A stretch of DNA of 16,877 bases from DATADF01 sp046263155 (GTDB taxonomy: Bacteria; Actinomycetota; CADDZG01; WHSQ01): NCBI GenBank assembly GCA_046263155.1, contig JBHELF010000052.1:1-16877 (forward strand). The letters are read 5' to 3'. How positions within the stretch are numbered: position 1 is the first letter of the stretch; each line of letters opens with the position of its first letter. The notes below the pieces were generated by a model. That model did not search any database. It saw only the letters and a list, made by a program, of their open reading frames with translations, and was not told where the DNA came from. This document shows positions 14,813 to 16,877 of this stretch, piece after piece. The position numbers and the translations under genes are program-made.

Positions 14813-15106
14813 CTAGGCGTCGGTACGGCGAGGTGTCCTCTCCTTAGAGGATAGGTCAACCACTGTGGGCGCCTCCTCGGTCTGTGCGCGCGTCTTCAGC
14901 GCCGCCGCAACCAGCCACGCCAGCAGCGCTCCTCCGCAGGCGAGACCCACTCCGAGAAGGACCTGAATCCACACCGGCGGCGAGATAGCGATCGCAACGA
15001 GCAAGACCAAGATCAGAAGCCCCGTGAGCGCGACGGAGGCAACGAGGCACCCAAGAGTCCAACGCGCCTCAGCCCCCAACTGATCATGCGAACGATCGGA
15101 TGTCAT
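14813..15106 (-). CDS. Small two-helix membrane protein, unknown function
   Basis: 97 residues from ATG 15106. A short polar N-terminus, then membrane helix 1 (about 17-41, WTLGCLVASVALTGLLILVL...), a PP turn, helix 2 (about 46-70) and a charged cytoplasmic-type tail (71-97). No family is recognised. An AGGGAGG lies upstream but about 20 bases too far from this ATG, and in-frame ATGs at 15145 and 15193 would run across the response-regulator start, so the start is uncertain. The gene diverges from the regulator, and its expression may share that control region. It could be a real small membrane protein linked to the regulator, but nothing in the sequence proves it. Confidence 0.55.
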   Translation of the reverse strand: MTSDRSHDQLGAEARWTLGCLVASVALTGLLILVLLVAIAISPPVWIQVLLGVGLACGGALLAWLVAAALKTRAQTEEAPTVVDLSSKERTPRRTDA

Positions 15107-15151
15107 GTGTGTTTTTTCGATCGGCACCTCCCTGATCAATATCATGCCTCT

Positions 15152-15808
15152 ATGGCGGCGGAAAAGTTGCGCGTTTGCCTGATCGATGATCACGAACTTC
15201 TTCGCCGCGGCATCAAAACGATGCTCGAGACCGAGGAAGACATCGAGGTCGTCGGCGAGGCCTCCGACGGCCGCGATGCCGCCGCCCTAGTCGAGAGAAC
15301 CAATCCGGACGTGGTCTTGCTCGACGTCGTCATGCCTCAGGTGGACGGCATCGACGCGACGCGCGAGATCAAAGAGGCCTGGCCGACCGTGGGCATCATC
15401 GTGCTGTCCGGCCACGACGAGCGGCAGTTCGTGCTGGACGCGCTGAAGGCCGGGGCGTCGGGCTATCTTCTGAAGACCGCGGAGCTGGAGGACTTGGTCG
15501 GGGCGATCCGCACGGTCGCGCTGGGAGGCCGGCTGGACAGCGAACATGCCCCCGAGGTGCTGGCCGAGTTCAGCCGCTTCGCCGAGCGCGGAGGGGTCGG
15601 CTTTCAGCCTCTGACGGTCCGGGAAAAAGAGATCCTGACCCTCATCGCAGAGGGGCTTCCCAGCAAGAACATCGCCCGTCGGCTGGTCATCTCGGAGCGC
15701 ACCGTTACGACGCACATCGCCAACATCTACTCGAAACTCCACGTGAACAACCGCGTCTCGGCGATCCAGGAGGCCATGCGACGCCGACTCATCGGACACA
15801 AGTCGTGA
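15152..15808 (+). CDS. NarL/FixJ-type response regulator with LuxR HTH
   Basis: 218 residues. Receiver domain 5-125 with acidic pair D12/D13, phosphoacceptor D58 (VVLLDVVMP), S86 (VLSG) and K108 (LLKT). LuxR-type HTH 154-208 (LTVREKEILTLIAEGLPSKNIARRLVISERTVTTHIANIY). It should bind DNA as a dimer when phosphorylated. No histidine kinase is adjacent, so it is an orphan here. The open frame begins at 15086, but the receiver starts at ATG 15152. There is no Shine-Dalgarno; TATCAT (15140-15145) sits 6 bases before the ATG, so a leaderless message is possible. The stop overlaps the selA GTG (GTGA at 15805-15808). The palindrome at 13813-13830 is a possible but untested target. Confidence 0.88.
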   Translation: MAAEKLRVCLIDDHELLRRGIKTMLETEEDIEVVGEASDGRDAAALVERTNPDVVLLDVVMPQVDGIDATREIKEAWPTVGIIVLSGHDERQFVLDALKAGASGYLLKTAELEDLVGAIRTVALGGRLDSEHAPEVLAEFSRFAERGGVGFQPLTVREKEILTLIAEGLPSKNIARRLVISERTVTTHIANIYSKLHVNNRVSAIQEAMRRRLIGHKS

Positions 15809-16877
15809 GCGACAACGGCGGTCTGCGCGCGCTTCCGTCAGTCGAGAAGGTCGCCGGGGCACTTCGTTCGGAGACGTCCGCCCCGGTCGCGACCGCGGTC
15901 GCGCGGCTCGCCGTGGATGCGGCCCGCGCTGCGATCCGCCGCGGCGAGGACGCCCCCTCGCACGACGACGTCCTGGACAATGCTCGTGAGCTCTTGGCCG
16001 GCGAACGTCGAGCCACCCTGCGGCCCGTGATCAACGCCACCGGGGTGCTGATTCATACGAACCTCGGGCGAGTTCCATTGGGCGATTCGCAGCTGGATGC
16101 GGTCCAGCGAATCGCCTCCGGCTACTCAAATCTCGAATACGACTTGGCGGAGGGAGCGCGCGGCAATCGCTACGGACATGCGCGCCTGAGGATCGCGCGG
16201 CTCACGGGGGCCGAGGACGCGCTCGTCGTCAACAACAACGCCGCCGGGATGCTGCTCGTGCTGTCGGCTCTTGCCGAGGGCAAAGAGGTAATCGTGAGTC
16301 GTGGCGAGCTCATCGAAATAGGCGGGGAGTTTCGAATCCCAGAGATCCTGGCGCTGTCCGGAGCTCGTCTGGTCGAAGTGGGCACCACGAATCGGACCCA
16401 TCTCTCGGACTACGAACGGGCCATACACCCGGAAACCGGACTCATCCTGAAAGTTCATCCCTCCAACTATCGAGTGGTTGGCTTCACGGCGACCGTCGAC
16501 GCCCACGCGCTGGCGAAGCTCGCGCGGGGTCGGGGGGTGTGCTTCGTGCACGACATTGGGTCGGGGTTGGTCGGAGCGCCCGAAGAGGTTGATTGGCTGA
16601 GAGGAGAACCCTCGGCCGAACGCGCTCTCGCAGAGGGAGCGGACCTGATCACTTTTTCAGGCGACAAGCTTCTTGGAGGTCCTCAGGCGGGAGTGATCGC
16701 CGGGCGGCAGGAGCTGATAGCCAAACTGAACGAGCACCCTCTCCTGCGCGCGCTGCGCGTCGACAAGATGACCCTCGCCGCGCTCGAGGCAACACTGGAT
16801 CTGTACCTCGAGGGCGAGTTCACGGCGCTGCCGCTCTGGGGCCTCGCCACCACGACCTCTGACGAGCTCGAGGGTCG
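15805..16877 (+). CDS. selA: L-seryl-tRNA(Sec) selenium transferase, 3' end outside the window
   Basis: 357 codons are present; E. coli SelA has 463 residues. PLP-dependent; it converts seryl-tRNA(Sec) to selenocysteinyl-tRNA(Sec) with selenophosphate. Seen: N-terminal domain LRALPSVEKVAGAL (7-20), RPVINATGVLIHTNLGRVPL (73-92), SNLEYDLAEGARGNRYGHA (108-126), GAEDALVVNNNAAGMLL (135-151), VSRGELIEIGGEFRIPEI (164-181), VGTTNRTH (192-199), KVHPSNYRVVGF (216-227), and the PLP lysine K288 in FSGDKLLGGPQAG. All match SelA. GTG 15805 gives an N-terminus that lines up with E. coli SelA and overlaps the regulator stop by four bases, so it is probably translated with it. No SECIS-like element or other sel gene is in view; selB often follows selA and may lie past the edge. 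Confidence 0.92.
   Translation, partial: MSDNGGLRALPSVEKVAGALRSETSAPVATAVARLAVDAARAAIRRGEDAPSHDDVLDNARELLAGERRATLRPVINATGVLIHTNLGRVPLGDSQLDAVQRIASGYSNLEYDLAEGARGNRYGHARLRIARLTGAEDALVVNNNAAGMLLVLSALAEGKEVIVSRGELIEIGGEFRIPEILALSGARLVEVGTTNRTHLSDYERAIHPETGLILKVHPSNYRVVGFTATVDAHALAKLARGRGVCFVHDIGSGLVGAPEEVDWLRGEPSAERALAEGADLITFSGDKLLGGPQAGVIAGRQELIAKLNEHPLLRALRVDKMTLAALEATLDLYLEGEFTALPLWGLATTTSDELEG

Noticed and set aside
1..16877. CRISPR array, rRNA, tRNA or insertion sequence with transposase
   Set aside because: No spaced direct repeats, no RNA gene hallmarks and no transposase-like translation were seen on either strand.

Overview
The window is high-GC bacterial DNA (one 60-base line sampled inside the glycan genes is 68% GC) with frequent GTG and TTG starts, short overlapping operons, a lipoprotein, a Sec-exported cell-wall peptidase and an AbiEi/DUF559-type protein. 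This suits an uncultured Actinomycetota-like lineage. The sequence alone does not fix the phylum, and no rRNA or tRNA gene is present. Every gap between genes is shorter than 300 bases.

Left part (1-7992) is a surface-polysaccharide locus. It starts with the last residues of a probable family-4 glycosyltransferase. Next come a nucleotide-sugar C4-epimerase and an O-antigen-ligase/TPR protein on the minus strand, a WecA/TagO-like polyprenyl-phosphate sugar-1-phosphate transferase (+), a WcaJ-type sugar transferase (-), and a four-gene dTDP-6-deoxyhexose operon in the order rmlB-rmlC-rmlD-rmlA (+), whose members overlap.

Middle part (7993-12638). A lower-GC DUF559 (Vsr-fold) nuclease-like gene with an AbiEi-type winged helix lies between the rml operon and a second minus-strand nucleotide-sugar operon. 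Two copies of a ~49-bp palindromic repeat bracket it, with its stop codon in the loop of one copy and its start codon in the loop of the other. A perfect TGTGA-N6-TCACA CRP-type site lies just upstream of it. The second operon reads: NAD-dependent sugar epimerase/decarboxylase-like protein, UDP-GlcNAc-type 6-dehydrogenase, then a UDP-sulfoquinovose synthase-like protein. The locus therefore seems able to supply dTDP-rhamnose-like, UDP-HexNAc-uronate and possibly UDP-sulfoquinovose donors.

Right part (12639-16877) leaves the sugar pathway: a secreted peptidoglycan-binding/M15 peptidase (-), a divergent metallophosphoesterase lipoprotein (+) with a strong 18-bp palindrome between them, a small two-helix membrane protein (-), an orphan NarL/LuxR response regulator (+), and selA (+, cut by the window end), which overlaps the regulator by four bases. 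SelA implies that the host makes selenocysteine.

The most unusual item is the palindrome-bracketed DUF559 gene. It looks like a small mobile or REP-like cassette whose coding limits coincide with the repeat centres.
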